A DNA stretch of 64,000 bases, taken from NCBI RefSeq assembly GCF_000214355.1, contig NC_015577.1, positions 682,001 to 746,000 on the forward strand. The letters run 5' to 3'. The position numbers were made by a program, and so were the translations under genes. Positions 43,663-52,995 of this stretch are shown in pieces. The DNA comes from Leadbettera azotonutricia ZAS-9. Lineage in GTDB: Bacteria; Spirochaetota; Spirochaetia; Treponematales; Breznakiellaceae. The stretch's first letter is position 1. Every line of letters starts with the position of its first letter. Under the pieces are notes generated by a model. The model was not told the origin of the DNA. It searched no databases and was given only the letters and a program-made list of their open reading frames with translations.

Positions 43663-44465
43663 GCCTTCACTTCGCCAAAGAGGCCGTCCCGGTAGGCACC
43701 GATGTACTCCATGCACATCTCGTCCTTGCCCAGGAGGGCTTCGGTGGCGAAAATCAGGGCCAGCATGTCCTCGTTGGCGGGGTCTATGATGGCGCTATCC
43801 ATGCCGGCGCTCATGCAGAGTATGATGAAGGCGCGGTTGATGAACTTCCTCATGGGGAGGTTGTAGGAGATATTGCTGGCCCCTGAGGTGATATGCACGG
43901 GGGGACAGATTTTCTTTACTTCCCTGATGGTCTCGGTGACAGTGGCGATGCCGTCTTCGGATGTGCAGAGCATTTCGACCACCGGGTCAATGAAGAGGCG
44001 GCTGGGGTCTATCTTGTGTGATTCGGCCTTTTTCAAAATTTCTTTAAAAATCAAGACCCGTTGGGCTGCGGACTGGGGTATGCCTGAGTTGTCGCAGAGG
44101 AGGGCTACGCAGTTCCAGCCGGTTTCGGCTATGACCGGGAAAACCTGATCGATTTTGTCGCCTTCCATAGAGACCGAATTGATAAGGCCGGGCTTTTTAC
44201 AGAATTTTATAGCGTCTTTGAAGATGTTGGCGTTGGGGCTGTCGAGGCTGATGGGGACTTCGGATTCGGCCTGAACCAGGTCTACGAGCCACTTGATAGT
44301 TTCGAGTTCCTTTTCAGGGGAGACCGAGGCGCAGACATCAATATAGCTGGCCCTGGCTGCGGACTGTTTTTTGGCAAGGTTGCGGATAAATGTTTCGTTC
44401 TTTTCCGCTATGGCGGTTGCGGTTTTGGGAATGGAGCCGTTGATCTTTTCACCGATAATAATCAT
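43659..44465 (-). CDS. Pterin-binding (AcsE/MtvA-like) methyltetrahydrofolate methyltransferase
   Basis: A 268-residue DHP-synthase-fold barrel. GEKINGS at the start, YIDVCAS, PISLDSPN, LFIDPVVEML and HITSGASNISYNLP are the methyl-THF:corrinoid methyltransferase motifs. It is similar to, but distinct from, AcsE in the acs operon (51929-52714). In O-demethylase or methylamine systems such enzymes move methyl from a corrinoid protein to tetrahydrofolate. It is encoded alone, opposite to the acs operon, which makes it a candidate acceptor enzyme for the corrinoid protein at 21029. Confidence 0.85.
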   Translation of the reverse strand: MIIIGEKINGSIPKTATAIAEKNETFIRNLAKKQSAARASYIDVCASVSPEKELETIKWLVDLVQAESEVPISLDSPNANIFKDAIKFCKKPGLINSVSMEGDKIDQVFPVIAETGWNCVALLCDNSGIPQSAAQRVLIFKEILKKAESHKIDPSRLFIDPVVEMLCTSEDGIATVTETIREVKKICPPVHITSGASNISYNLPMRKFINRAFIILCMSAGMDSAIIDPANEDMLALIFATEALLGKDEMCMEYIGAYRDGLFGEVKA

Positions 44466-44566
44466 TGAAATACCTCATGGAAATTTAGTAGAATGGGCCG
44501 AAACAGGCCATAGTTTATACTTGATCCCTTTTTTTATCCTGTCAATCTAAAAGATTCTCCAAAATC

Positions 44567-44592
44567 AAAACTCGACAATTTAGTCTTGTTTT
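44567..44592. repeat. Imperfect dyad upstream of the acs operon
   Basis: AAAAC and GAC on the left pair with GTC and GTTTT on the right around AATTTA, with two mismatched positions between the blocks. It lies about 90 bp before the acsA start in an AT-rich leader. It may be a regulator site or an RNA stem. Confidence 0.35.
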
Positions 44593-44637
44593 AGAGCTAA
44601 AAAATCAAGGTAAAAATTCGATTATTATCGATATAAT

Positions 44638-44646
44638 TGGTATACT
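44638..44646 (+). promoter_or_regulatory. Candidate extended -10 of the acs operon
   Basis: TGGTATACT carries the TG-n-TATAxT extended -10 pattern 36 bp before the TTG start of acsA. No good -35 lies 17 bp upstream, which fits an extended -10 promoter. AAGGAGAT follows ahead of the start codon. Confidence 0.45.
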
Positions 44647-44681
44647 AATATAGAGAGAATTGAAGGCGAAGGAGATAAATT

Positions 44682-46577
44682 TTGAAACCCCCTGAGAATA
44701 TAACCACTATAGAGCAGATGGAGGCGGATAACGCCATGCTGAAGCAAAATGCCTGTGCGGTCTGTGCTGAAACCTATGACGACAGGGTCAAAGCCCAGAG
44801 TCCCCACTGCAAGTTCGGCGAGGGGGGCATCTGCTGCAAAAACTGTTCCATGGGGCCCTGCCGCATCACCGCCAAAGCCCCCCGGGGCATCTGCGGCGCC
44901 GACGCCCATGCCATTGCTGCCAGGAATTACCTCCGTTCTGTTGCGGCAGGCACTTCTTCCCACTCTGATCACGCCCGGGAGATACTCCACGTCCTGCGCA
45001 ATGCCAGCCCCGAGGGGAATTATAAAATCCGGGACGAACAGAAGCTCTTAAGCCTTGCCAAAGAGTGGGAAGTTCCCACCGAGGGCAGGGATATTTATGA
45101 TATTGCCCGCGACGTGGCTGACATAGGCCTCATGGAATTCGGGAAGCCCGAGGGTACCCAGCGTTTCGTGTCCAGGGCTACCCCCGAACGCCAGAAGGTC
45201 TGGGCGGAGCAGGGCATACTGCCCAGGGCTATTGACCGCGAAGTGGTCACAGCCATGCACATGACCCACATGGGCAACACTGCGGACGCCGAATTTTTGG
45301 TGCGTCAGGGCCTTCGTACCTCCATTGCCAACGGCTGGGGCGGCTCCATGCTGGGAACTGAAGTTACGGACATACTGTTCGGCACTCCCACGGTACGCAC
45401 CACCGAAGGCAACCTCGGGGTTCTCGAAAAGGACATGGTCAACATCGTGGTCCACGGCCACGACCCTGTTTTTTCTGAGATGGTGGTTACTGCCGCAGAA
45501 GTAAAAGAGCTGACCGACTATGCCAAGACCAAGGGCGCCAAGGGCATCAACATTGTTGGCCTCTGCTGTACCGCCAACGAGGTTGCAATGAGGCATGGGG
45601 TCAGAATGGCGGGCAACTTCCTTCAGCAAGAAAACGCCATACTCACCGGTGTGGTGGAAATGATGTGCGTGGATATTCAGTGTATCTTCCCGGCCCTGCC
45701 GCAGCTTGCGGAATGTTTCCATACCAAGTTTGTCACTTCTTCTCCCATAGCCCGCATTCCTGGGGCAACCCACATTGAGTTTAAGCCCGAGACTGCGTTC
45801 CAGCAGGCCAAAGACATTGTGAAGATGGCTGTCGATAATTACCAGAACAGGGAAGCGTCCAAGGTTTGCATTCCCCCTTCCAAGAAGAACGCCGTGGTGG
45901 GCTATCCTACAGAACAGATTATTAAACACCTCGACGGTGTTACCAACAGCCACGTCGATGAATTGGGTTCCTACAAGCCCGCCATTGACGCCATCAAGGC
46001 CGGTGTGCTCCGGGGCGCGGTCGCCATTGTAGGCTGTAACAATCCCCGTGTAAGGCCCGACTATTCCCACTTTGAGATAATGAAGGAACTTCTCCAAAAC
46101 GACATACTCATCGTTGCAACCGGCTGCGCCGCGCAAGTCGCCACCAAGGCGGGGCTTCTCAATTACGATGCAAAGTATTACTGCGGAGCGGGCCTGCGCC
46201 GGGTTTGCGAACTGGTACATATTCCGCCCATACTCCACATGGGCGCCTGCGTTGACATCAGCCGCATGATGCTGCTTGCTACGGGCATCGCCAAGGACTG
46301 GGGTGTGGATACTACCCAGATTCCGGTTGTGGGCTGCGCCCCCGAGTGGATGAGCGAAAAGGCCGTGTCTATTGCCAACTACGTAGTCTCCACCGGCCTC
46401 GACGTGTACCTCGGTATTGAACCGCAAGTTTCAGGCAGCGCCCAGATGATGGAACTTATCACCGAAGGCACCCGGAAGATCACCGGGGCAGGTTACATCA
46501 TCAACACTGATCCTCATGAACTGGTAAAGAACATACTTGCAGGAATTGAAGCAAAGCGGACGGCTCTGGGTATATGA
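44682..46577 (+). CDS. acsA: Carbon monoxide dehydrogenase catalytic subunit (Ni-Fe-S)
   Basis: A 631-residue CODH, which reduces CO2 to CO for acetyl-CoA synthase. The N-terminal Cys set CAVCAETY, then GGICCKNCSMGPCRI, holds the B and D clusters. C-cluster residues are in VGLCCTANEVAMRHG, the GCNNPRVRPDYSH, GCAAQVATKAG and MGACVDISRM segments, all present. A TTG start at 44682 with AAGGAG seven bases upstream is the best choice; there is no ATG before residue 9. It heads the operon and overlaps cooC by 4 bp. The length is the usual one for CooS/AcsA. Confidence 0.95.
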   Translation: MKPPENITTIEQMEADNAMLKQNACAVCAETYDDRVKAQSPHCKFGEGGICCKNCSMGPCRITAKAPRGICGADAHAIAARNYLRSVAAGTSSHSDHAREILHVLRNASPEGNYKIRDEQKLLSLAKEWEVPTEGRDIYDIARDVADIGLMEFGKPEGTQRFVSRATPERQKVWAEQGILPRAIDREVVTAMHMTHMGNTADAEFLVRQGLRTSIANGWGGSMLGTEVTDILFGTPTVRTTEGNLGVLEKDMVNIVVHGHDPVFSEMVVTAAEVKELTDYAKTKGAKGINIVGLCCTANEVAMRHGVRMAGNFLQQENAILTGVVEMMCVDIQCIFPALPQLAECFHTKFVTSSPIARIPGATHIEFKPETAFQQAKDIVKMAVDNYQNREASKVCIPPSKKNAVVGYPTEQIIKHLDGVTNSHVDELGSYKPAIDAIKAGVLRGAVAIVGCNNPRVRPDYSHFEIMKELLQNDILIVATGCAAQVATKAGLLNYDAKYYCGAGLRRVCELVHIPPILHMGACVDISRMMLLATGIAKDWGVDTTQIPVVGCAPEWMSEKAVSIANYVVSTGLDVYLGIEPQVSGSAQMMELITEGTRKITGAGYIINTDPHELVKNILAGIEAKRTALGI

Positions 46578-47356
46578 AAATCGCGGTTACCGGAAAGGGC
46601 GGGGTGGGGAAGACCACCTTTGCGGCGGTGCTTGCCCGTCTCTACGCATCGGAGGGGAGAAAAGTCCTCGCCGTTGACGCAGACCCTGATGCCAACTTGG
46701 GTTCGGCCCTGGGCTTCACACCCAAAGAGCTTGAGGACATTATGCCCATTTCTAAAATGGAAGCCCTCATTGCCGAACGTACGGGTTCCAATAAAGACAC
46801 TTACGGTAAATTTTTCAAAATCAACCCGAGGGTAGACGATATACCCGATCGCTTTTCTCTGGAAAAAAACGCAGTAAAACTGTTACTCATGGGAACTGTT
46901 GAAACAGGCGGCGGCGGCTGTGTCTGCCCTGAACACATCATGCTCAAGCGGGTGATTTCCCACCTGGTGATTGCCCGTGACGAAGTGGTCATCATGGACA
47001 TGGAAGCGGGTCTCGAACATTTGGGCAGGGGCACTGCGGAGATGATGGATCGCTTCATCGTGGTCATTGAACCCGGAGAGCGGAGCATTCAGACTCTGGC
47101 GAAACTTAAACCCCTTGCCGCAGACCTCGGCATAAAAAAAGTGAGCGTTGTTGCAAATAAAGTGCGCGGGCCTGAGGATGAGGAATTTTTGAAAAAGCGC
47201 ATAAGCGCAGAAGAACTGTTGGGCTTTGTTCATTATAACGATGAAGTTGCAGGCGCCGACAGGCAGGGAATTTCTCCTTTTGATACCAGCGCTGCAGCGG
47301 TGGCGGAGATAAGGAAAATTAAAGAACGCATTGATGCTGAGCATCAACACGAATAA
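46574..47356 (+). CDS. cooC: CODH nickel-insertion ATPase CooC
   Basis: A 260-residue MinD-like ATPase inserting nickel into the CODH C-cluster. Walker A is GKGGVGKTT near residue 7, the metal-holding Cys116-Val-Cys118 is in GGGGCVCPEH, and the switch is VVIMDMEAGLEHLGRGT. ATGA overlap with acsA shows translational coupling. A paralogue with Cys-Tyr-Cys lies at 23230-24000. Confidence 0.93.
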   Translation: MKIAVTGKGGVGKTTFAAVLARLYASEGRKVLAVDADPDANLGSALGFTPKELEDIMPISKMEALIAERTGSNKDTYGKFFKINPRVDDIPDRFSLEKNAVKLLLMGTVETGGGGCVCPEHIMLKRVISHLVIARDEVVIMDMEAGLEHLGRGTAEMMDRFIVVIEPGERSIQTLAKLKPLAADLGIKKVSVVANKVRGPEDEEFLKKRISAEELLGFVHYNDEVAGADRQGISPFDTSAAAVAEIRKIKERIDAEHQHE

Positions 47357-47391
47357 AAGAGTCTTCATGAAGAAGAAGGAGTTATAAGCAA

Positions 47392-49521
47392 ATGAAGTTG
47401 CTTTTTGACCGGGCTTTTGACGGCGTCGATGAAATGTACGCCATGGCTGAAAAAACTTTGAATGAGACCATTGCGGAACTCGGTGAAGCCGCCCCCATGG
47501 CCATGCCGAACACGGGGTACTACCTCGCAAATCATCTGGCCTATCTGGGGAAGAAGATCACCACCCTGGGCCAGTTTAAAGAAACCATGCCTGTAATCAA
47601 GGAATGGATCACCCGCGGCCCCAGGCTGGACAATGTGTTCAAGGCCGGTTTTGGTACCTTCCTTGCGGCTGAGATTATCGAGGCCTGCAAGTACGCCAAA
47701 AACCCCCAGCCTTACGGCGAGGAATACCATGGCCATCTTTCGGACGCTGAAGCCCGCGAACTGGGCGTGCCCCTTGTTACAGGGGATCTTCCCGGCTTCG
47801 TGGTCATCATAGGGCCTGCCCCTTCCGACGAGGAAGCGGTGGAACTCATCAAGGGCTATCAGTCCCGGGCAATTTTTGTGTTCCTCATAGGCGGCATTAT
47901 CGATCAGGCTAAACGTATGAAGGTCAATATGGGCTTTCCGGTGCGCGTGGTTGCGGTGGGGCCGGATATTTGGGCAGTGGCCCACATCATCTCCTTTGTA
48001 AACAGGGCCGCCATGATATTCGGGGCGGTTCAGCCCGGCGACCGCGAGGAACTTGACGATTACACCTTCCACCGCATCAGGGCCTTTGTTAACGCCTTTG
48101 ATCCGGTCGGCGATATTGTGATCGGCGCAGGAGCCGGGGCAATCGCCATGGGTTTCCCGGTTATTACCAATGATACTAAAGATATGTGGAAGGTTCCCAA
48201 GAGCCTCATCATTCAGGAAAACACTAAAGATTTTATTGAGACTTCCCTCGAAGCGCGGGACATTAAACTCAAAATCACCAAAATTGATATTCCTGTTTCG
48301 TTCTCCACTGCCTTTGAGGGCGAGATCATACGCCGCGCAGATATGCAGGTGGATATGGACGGTTCGCGCCTCGACTGTTTTGAACTGGTGCGTACCAAAG
48401 ATTCCAGCGAGATTGAAGATCACAACATAGAAATCATAGGCCCGGACATTGACAGTGTTGAAGTCGGGAGCCGCTTCCCCATCGGCTATGTTGTGGAAGT
48501 TGCGGGCAAGAACATGCAGAGCGACTTTGAGCCGGTTTTCGAGCGCCGTTTCCATAATTTTATCAACTGCGCCGAAGGGGTGATGCATACGGGCCAGCGG
48601 GATCTTATCCGCATACGGGTGAGCAAGGTTGCCTTTGATGCGGGTTTCAGGGCAAAGCACATCGGCGAAATACTCTACGCCAAAGTCAAAAGCGAATATG
48701 ACAGCGTGGTGGATAAATGTCAGGTCAAGATTTACACTAATCCTGATGATTTAAAAAGACTTCGGGCCGAGGCCAATGAGATTTACAACAAACGTGACGA
48801 CCGCCTCAAGTCCCTTACGGACGAGACTGTGCCGGTGTTTTACAACTGCATACTCTGCCAGTCATTTTCGCCCGCCCATGTGTGCATAGTCAGCCCCGAA
48901 AGGCTGGGCCTCTGCGGGGCCGTGTCCTGGCTTGACGCCAAGGCTACCAACGAACTCGACCCCAACGGCCCCTGTCAGGTGGTTACCAAGGAACGGGTGG
49001 TCGACGAAAACCTCGGCATTTGGGAAGATGTAAACGAAAATGTGCAGCAGGCCTCCCACGGTTCCCTCCAGCAGGTAACGCTTTATTCCATCATGCAGGA
49101 CCCCATGACAAGCTGCGGCTGTTTTGAGTGCATCTGCGGCATAGAACCCATGAGCAACGGCGTGGTTATCGTAAACCGTGAACATACCGGTATGACTCCT
49201 CTGGGCATGACCTTTTCGGAAATGGCTTCCATGACAGGCGGCGGCGTTCAGACCCCGGGTTTCATGGGCCACGGCAAGCACTTTATCGCTTCCAAAAAGT
49301 TCATGAAGGCCGACGGCGGTTCGAGGCGTATTGTGTGGATGCCCAAGGCGCTGAAGGATCTGGTGGGTTCACGGCTCAACAAAACCGTGCAGGAACTCTG
49401 GGGTGTTGAAGATTTTACCGAAAAAGTCGGCGATGAAACTGTAGCCGAAGATGTGGAAGGGCTTGCAACTTTCCTCGCCGAAAAGGGACACCCGGTTCTG
49501 GAAATGGAACCTCTATTATAA
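47392..49521 (+). CDS. acsB: Acetyl-CoA synthase (CODH/ACS alpha subunit)
   Basis: A 709-residue bacterial ACS that joins CO, a methyl group from the corrinoid protein and CoA. The A-cluster ligands are intact: Cys486, Cys489, Cys498 and Cys508 (CILCQSF, HVCIVS, LGLCGA) for the [4Fe-4S], and Cys575-Gly-Cys577 for the distal nickel. From memory these sit exactly 20 residues earlier than the Moorella residues 506-597. The N-terminal CODH-contacting domain is present, as expected for a bacterial form. AAGGAG precedes the ATG, 35 bp after cooC. Confidence 0.96.
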   Translation: MKLLFDRAFDGVDEMYAMAEKTLNETIAELGEAAPMAMPNTGYYLANHLAYLGKKITTLGQFKETMPVIKEWITRGPRLDNVFKAGFGTFLAAEIIEACKYAKNPQPYGEEYHGHLSDAEARELGVPLVTGDLPGFVVIIGPAPSDEEAVELIKGYQSRAIFVFLIGGIIDQAKRMKVNMGFPVRVVAVGPDIWAVAHIISFVNRAAMIFGAVQPGDREELDDYTFHRIRAFVNAFDPVGDIVIGAGAGAIAMGFPVITNDTKDMWKVPKSLIIQENTKDFIETSLEARDIKLKITKIDIPVSFSTAFEGEIIRRADMQVDMDGSRLDCFELVRTKDSSEIEDHNIEIIGPDIDSVEVGSRFPIGYVVEVAGKNMQSDFEPVFERRFHNFINCAEGVMHTGQRDLIRIRVSKVAFDAGFRAKHIGEILYAKVKSEYDSVVDKCQVKIYTNPDDLKRLRAEANEIYNKRDDRLKSLTDETVPVFYNCILCQSFSPAHVCIVSPERLGLCGAVSWLDAKATNELDPNGPCQVVTKERVVDENLGIWEDVNENVQQASHGSLQQVTLYSIMQDPMTSCGCFECICGIEPMSNGVVIVNREHTGMTPLGMTFSEMASMTGGGVQTPGFMGHGKHFIASKKFMKADGGSRRIVWMPKALKDLVGSRLNKTVQELWGVEDFTEKVGDETVAEDVEGLATFLAEKGHPVLEMEPLL

Positions 49522-49563
49522 TTTCAGTATTACTGTTACTATTTTATTTACAGAAGGAGATAC

Positions 49564-50508
49564 GTGATGCCATTTAAACCTACTCCCCAAAAATTCAACG
49601 CTTCCATAAAGGAAGTGGTAATCGGGACGGGAGACAAGGCCCTCACCCTTGGGGGCGAACAGGTGCTTCCCCTCTACAGCTTTGACGGCGAGATTAAGAA
49701 TCCTCCCAAAGTGGGAGTGGAGATCACCGACAATGGGCCGGACAAAAACATTCCCGGCATTGCCGCTTTTTATGCCGGCGCAGACACAGTGCCCGATGCA
49801 GCCGCCAAAGCCTGCTCCATGCCCGGCGTAAGTTTTATAAGCCTCGCCCTTGAAGGGGCCGATCCCAACGGGGCCAACAAATCCGTGGACGATTGCGTGG
49901 CCCTCTGTAAAGCAGTGTCCGACAAAGTTACCCTTCCCTTGGTAATTCAGGGCAGTGGTAATATGGAAAAGGACAAGGAACTCTTCCCCAAGATCGCAGA
50001 AGCCCTGCAGGGGAAAAATGTGCTCCTCCTTTCCGCCAAAGAAGAAAACTACAAGCCCATCGCAGTCGCGGCGGTTCAGGCCTACGGCCAGAAAATCGGC
50101 GCAGAATCTTCGGTGGATATCAACCTTGCAAAACAGCTCAACGTGCTGGTGTCCCAGATGGGCATTACCGCCAATTCGGTGGTGATGAACGTGGGCTGCG
50201 CAGTCGCAGGTTATGGTTTTGAATATGTGGCCTCCACCATGGAACGCATCAAAGGCGCGGCCCTTGTGCAGAACGACACCATGCTCCAGATGCCCATCAT
50301 CACCCCCCTGGGAACCGACGCCTGGTCGGTAAAAGAAACCGTCGTAAGCGAAGAAGATTTTCCTGAGTGGGGCCCCCTCGAAGCGAGAGGCGTCAACATG
50401 GAAGTTTCCACCGCAGTAGCAGTACTGGCAGCAGGTTCAAACGCAGTAATACTGCGTCACCCCGAATCCATTGCCACGATCTCGAAATTTATTTCGGATC
50501 TGATGTAA
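49564..50508 (+). CDS. acsD: Corrinoid iron-sulfur protein, small subunit
   Basis: A 314-residue TIM barrel that pairs with AcsC and supports its corrinoid. The FNASIKEVVIGTGDKALTLGGEQVLPLYSFDGE opening (in short motifs) and MNVGCAVAGYGFEYV are diagnostic of AcsD/CdhD. A GTG at 49564 and an ATG at 49567 both lie behind AGAAGGAGA; the ATG is as likely. acsC follows after 21 bp. Confidence 0.94.
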   Translation: MMPFKPTPQKFNASIKEVVIGTGDKALTLGGEQVLPLYSFDGEIKNPPKVGVEITDNGPDKNIPGIAAFYAGADTVPDAAAKACSMPGVSFISLALEGADPNGANKSVDDCVALCKAVSDKVTLPLVIQGSGNMEKDKELFPKIAEALQGKNVLLLSAKEENYKPIAVAAVQAYGQKIGAESSVDINLAKQLNVLVSQMGITANSVVMNVGCAVAGYGFEYVASTMERIKGAALVQNDTMLQMPIITPLGTDAWSVKETVVSEEDFPEWGPLEARGVNMEVSTAVAVLAAGSNAVILRHPESIATISKFISDLM

Positions 50509-50529
50509 GCGTAAGGTAAGGAGAAAAAG

Positions 50530-51861
50530 ATGGCCCTCAAAGGATTGGATATATTCAAATTGACCCCCAAGACCAACTGCAAAGAATGCGGGACCCCTAC
50601 CTGTATGGCCTTTGCCATGAAAGTTGCCCAGGGCGCATTGACCCTGGACAAATGCCCCCACATGAGCCCCGAAGCCCTCGCCCAGTTAGGCGAAGCCACC
50701 GCCCCGCCCATGAAGGCAATTACCATAGGCGCAGGCGACAAGGCCTACACCCTGGGAGGCGAAACCGTCCTCTTCAGGCACGACAAAACCTTTGTTTCCA
50801 AAAGCCTCTATGCCGTTTCGGTTTGTTCCGACTGTGTAGACAAGAAACTTCCCGAAATTGCCAAAATCGATTACGAGCGTATCAGTGAGCGTATGTTTGT
50901 TGAGCTTGTCAGCGTGGAGTACAAGGGCGACAAAGCCGCCTTTGTCGAAACCGTGAAGAAAGCCCAGGCCGCAAACCGCACCCTCATTCTTGACGTAAAA
51001 GATCTTGACGCGGCAAAAGCGGCCCTCGAAATTGTCAAAGCCGGAAAGCCCGTGCTCAATGGCGCAAATGAATCCAACTACAAAGAGATGAGCGCCCTTG
51101 CCATCGAAGCGGGCGTTGCCCTCGGCGTGGGCGGCGCAAACCTCGACGCCATTTACGACACCGTAAAGGCCCTTGAAACTCTGGGGAACAAAAACCTCAT
51201 CATCGATGTTGGTACTGTTTCTGTCAAAGCCGCCTTTGCCAATGCCGTGCAGATAAGGCGGGCCGCCCTTAAAGACGGAGACCGGAGTTTTGGCTATCCT
51301 TCCCTCGTGAATATCGCCAAACTGGCTTCCGGCAATGCTGCCATGCAGACCGCCCTTGCTTCGCTCTTTACCGTGAAGTACGGCTCGATTGTCGTTCTGG
51401 AAAGCATGAACTATGCCCAGGCCCTGCCCCTCTACGGCCTCCGCCAGAACATCTATACCGACCCCCAGAAGCCCATGAAGGTAGAACCCGGGATTTATCC
51501 CATCAACGGCGCCGACGAGAACGCCCTCTGCGCCACCACCGTGGACTTTGCCCTTACCTACTTCATTGTGTCCGGCGAAATTGAACGTTCCGGCATCCCC
51601 GTAAATCTTCTTATTTCGGACGCCGGCGGTTATTCGGTGCTCACCGCCTGGGCGGCAGGAAAACTGTCGGCCTCCTCAATGGCAAAGTTCATCAAGGAAC
51701 AGGGCGTGGAAGACAAGATAAAGAGCCGTTCCCTCATCATTCCCGGCAAAGTCGCAGTTCTCAAGGGCGAGCTTGAAGAAAGCCTCCCCGGCTGGAAGAT
51801 TATTGTAGCCCCAGGCGAAGCTGTGGGCGTAGTAAAATTCCTTAAGGAATTGACGGCGTAA
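50530..51861 (+). CDS. acsC: Corrinoid iron-sulfur protein, large subunit
   Basis: A 443-residue protein carrying the methyl group between AcsE and AcsB. The N-terminal [4Fe-4S] domain has Cys17, Cys20, Cys25 and Cys42 (CKECGTPTCMAF, then LDKCP), the cluster that helps reduce cobalt. A TIM barrel follows, and a C-terminal B12-binding domain near 320-443 includes LISDAGGYSVLTAWAAGK. No His-on cobalt motif is present, as expected for the base-off form. Reactivation needs a RACo-type protein, encoded at 24000-25988. Confidence 0.95.
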   Translation: MALKGLDIFKLTPKTNCKECGTPTCMAFAMKVAQGALTLDKCPHMSPEALAQLGEATAPPMKAITIGAGDKAYTLGGETVLFRHDKTFVSKSLYAVSVCSDCVDKKLPEIAKIDYERISERMFVELVSVEYKGDKAAFVETVKKAQAANRTLILDVKDLDAAKAALEIVKAGKPVLNGANESNYKEMSALAIEAGVALGVGGANLDAIYDTVKALETLGNKNLIIDVGTVSVKAAFANAVQIRRAALKDGDRSFGYPSLVNIAKLASGNAAMQTALASLFTVKYGSIVVLESMNYAQALPLYGLRQNIYTDPQKPMKVEPGIYPINGADENALCATTVDFALTYFIVSGEIERSGIPVNLLISDAGGYSVLTAWAAGKLSASSMAKFIKEQGVEDKIKSRSLIIPGKVAVLKGELEESLPGWKIIVAPGEAVGVVKFLKELTA

Positions 51862-51928
51862 TAGTGTTAACAGTAATAGTACTAGCGTTAGCAGTAAAAG
51901 TACTAATTTTATTTTGGAGGAAATTTGA

Positions 51929-52714
51929 ATGGGAAAGTTTATCGTTGTAGGTGAAAGGATACATTGTATCTCTCCGGCGATTCGTGCTGCTATGGAAAAA
52001 ATGGATCCCGCTCCGATTATTCAGCGGGCCAAGGATCAGATCGCGGGCGGCGCATCCTATCTTGATGTGAATATCGGGCCTGCCGAAAAGAACGGCGAAG
52101 AGCTTATGAAGTGGGCGGTAAAACTGATACAGGAAAACTGCGACAACATCCCCCTCTGCCTCGACACGGCCAACAAGAAAGCCATCGAGGCGGGCATCTC
52201 GGTGTATAACCGCACCCACGGTAAGCCCATTGTCAACTCTGCCGACGCGGGCGATCGCATTTCCAACATCGACCTGGCGGCCGCCAACGATGCCATCGTC
52301 ATCACCCTCTGTTCCAAGCACGGCGTCCCTGCCAACAACGAGGAGCGCATGACCTTCTGCCAGGAAATGCTGGAACATGGTCTTGCCCTGGGCATGGACG
52401 CCCTGGACATGTGGTTCGACCCCCTGACCCTGGTCATCAAGGGCATGCAGGAAAAGCAGCCTGAATACCTCGAGTTCATACGTCAGCTTAAAGATATGGG
52501 CCTCAATTCCACAGCTGGCCTTTCCAACGCCAGCAACGGCATGCCCAAGGAACTGCGCCCTGTGGTGGACTCAGTCCTCACCGCCATGGCCATTGAATGC
52601 GGTCTCACCTCCGCCATCATGAACCCCTGCGACAAGAGGCTTATGGATACGGTGAAAACTTGTGCGGTTATTTTGAACCAGACTTTGTACGCGGATTCTT
52701 ATTTGGAACTGTAA
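51929..52714 (+). CDS. acsE: 5-methyltetrahydrofolate:corrinoid iron-sulfur protein methyltransferase
   Basis: A 261-residue DHP-synthase-fold enzyme transferring methyl from methyl-THF to AcsC. VGERIHCISPAIR, ASYLDVNIGPAEKNG, PLCLDTANKKA, IVNSADAGDR and AGLSNASNGMP are the family motifs with the pterin-binding Asp and Asn residues. GGAGG precedes the ATG. The 67-bp gap after acsC contains two similar direct repeats (CAGTAATAGTACTA and CAGTAAAAGTACTA). Confidence 0.95.
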   Translation: MGKFIVVGERIHCISPAIRAAMEKMDPAPIIQRAKDQIAGGASYLDVNIGPAEKNGEELMKWAVKLIQENCDNIPLCLDTANKKAIEAGISVYNRTHGKPIVNSADAGDRISNIDLAAANDAIVITLCSKHGVPANNEERMTFCQEMLEHGLALGMDALDMWFDPLTLVIKGMQEKQPEYLEFIRQLKDMGLNSTAGLSNASNGMPKELRPVVDSVLTAMAIECGLTSAIMNPCDKRLMDTVKTCAVILNQTLYADSYLEL

Positions 52715-52725
52715 AGGAAATTTAT

Positions 52726-52995
52726 ATGCACGACGATCACGGCAAACCCCACGACCATCACGATCATGAGCATCACGGGGATGCCGGGGGTCAGGCAAAG
52801 ACGCTTCCGCTGCTCCAGTACATGATCGAACACAACAAGAGCCACGCCCAGGAACTTGCCGAGCTGGCCCACACGCTTCATCATGCCGGCAGCGATGGAG
52901 CGGCAGAACTCATCGGCAAGGGCGTCAAAGATTTTGAAGCCGGGAATGCCAAGCTTGAAGAAGCCCTTAAGCTTTTGGACACGGGGAAAGCCTAA
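52726..52995 (+). CDS. Histidine-rich small protein (DUF8180-like), probable nickel binder
   Basis: An 89-residue protein starting MHDDHGKPHDHHDHEHHGD, with nine His in the first eighteen residues, followed by a helical domain (LPLLQYMIEHNKSHAQEL, LEEALKLLDTGK). Similar short His-headed proteins, sometimes labelled cobalt transporter, sit beside acs or coo genes in acetogens; no TM segment is present here. Storage or delivery of nickel to CODH/ACS is inferred from the His cluster and position between acsE and cooT. AAGGA precedes the ATG at 52726. Confidence 0.72.
   Translation: MHDDHGKPHDHHDHEHHGDAGGQAKTLPLLQYMIEHNKSHAQELAELAHTLHHAGSDGAAELIGKGVKDFEAGNAKLEEALKLLDTGKA

Noticed and set aside
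45048-46427. Long minus-strand frame of 459 codons opposite acsA
   Set aside because: It mirrors the codon bias of acsA, has no family pattern or ribosome site, and lies wholly within a certain gene.
47365-48660. Minus-strand frame of 431 codons opposite acsB
   Set aside because: A shadow of the GC-rich acsB codons; composition is His/Gly-heavy with no recognisable domain.
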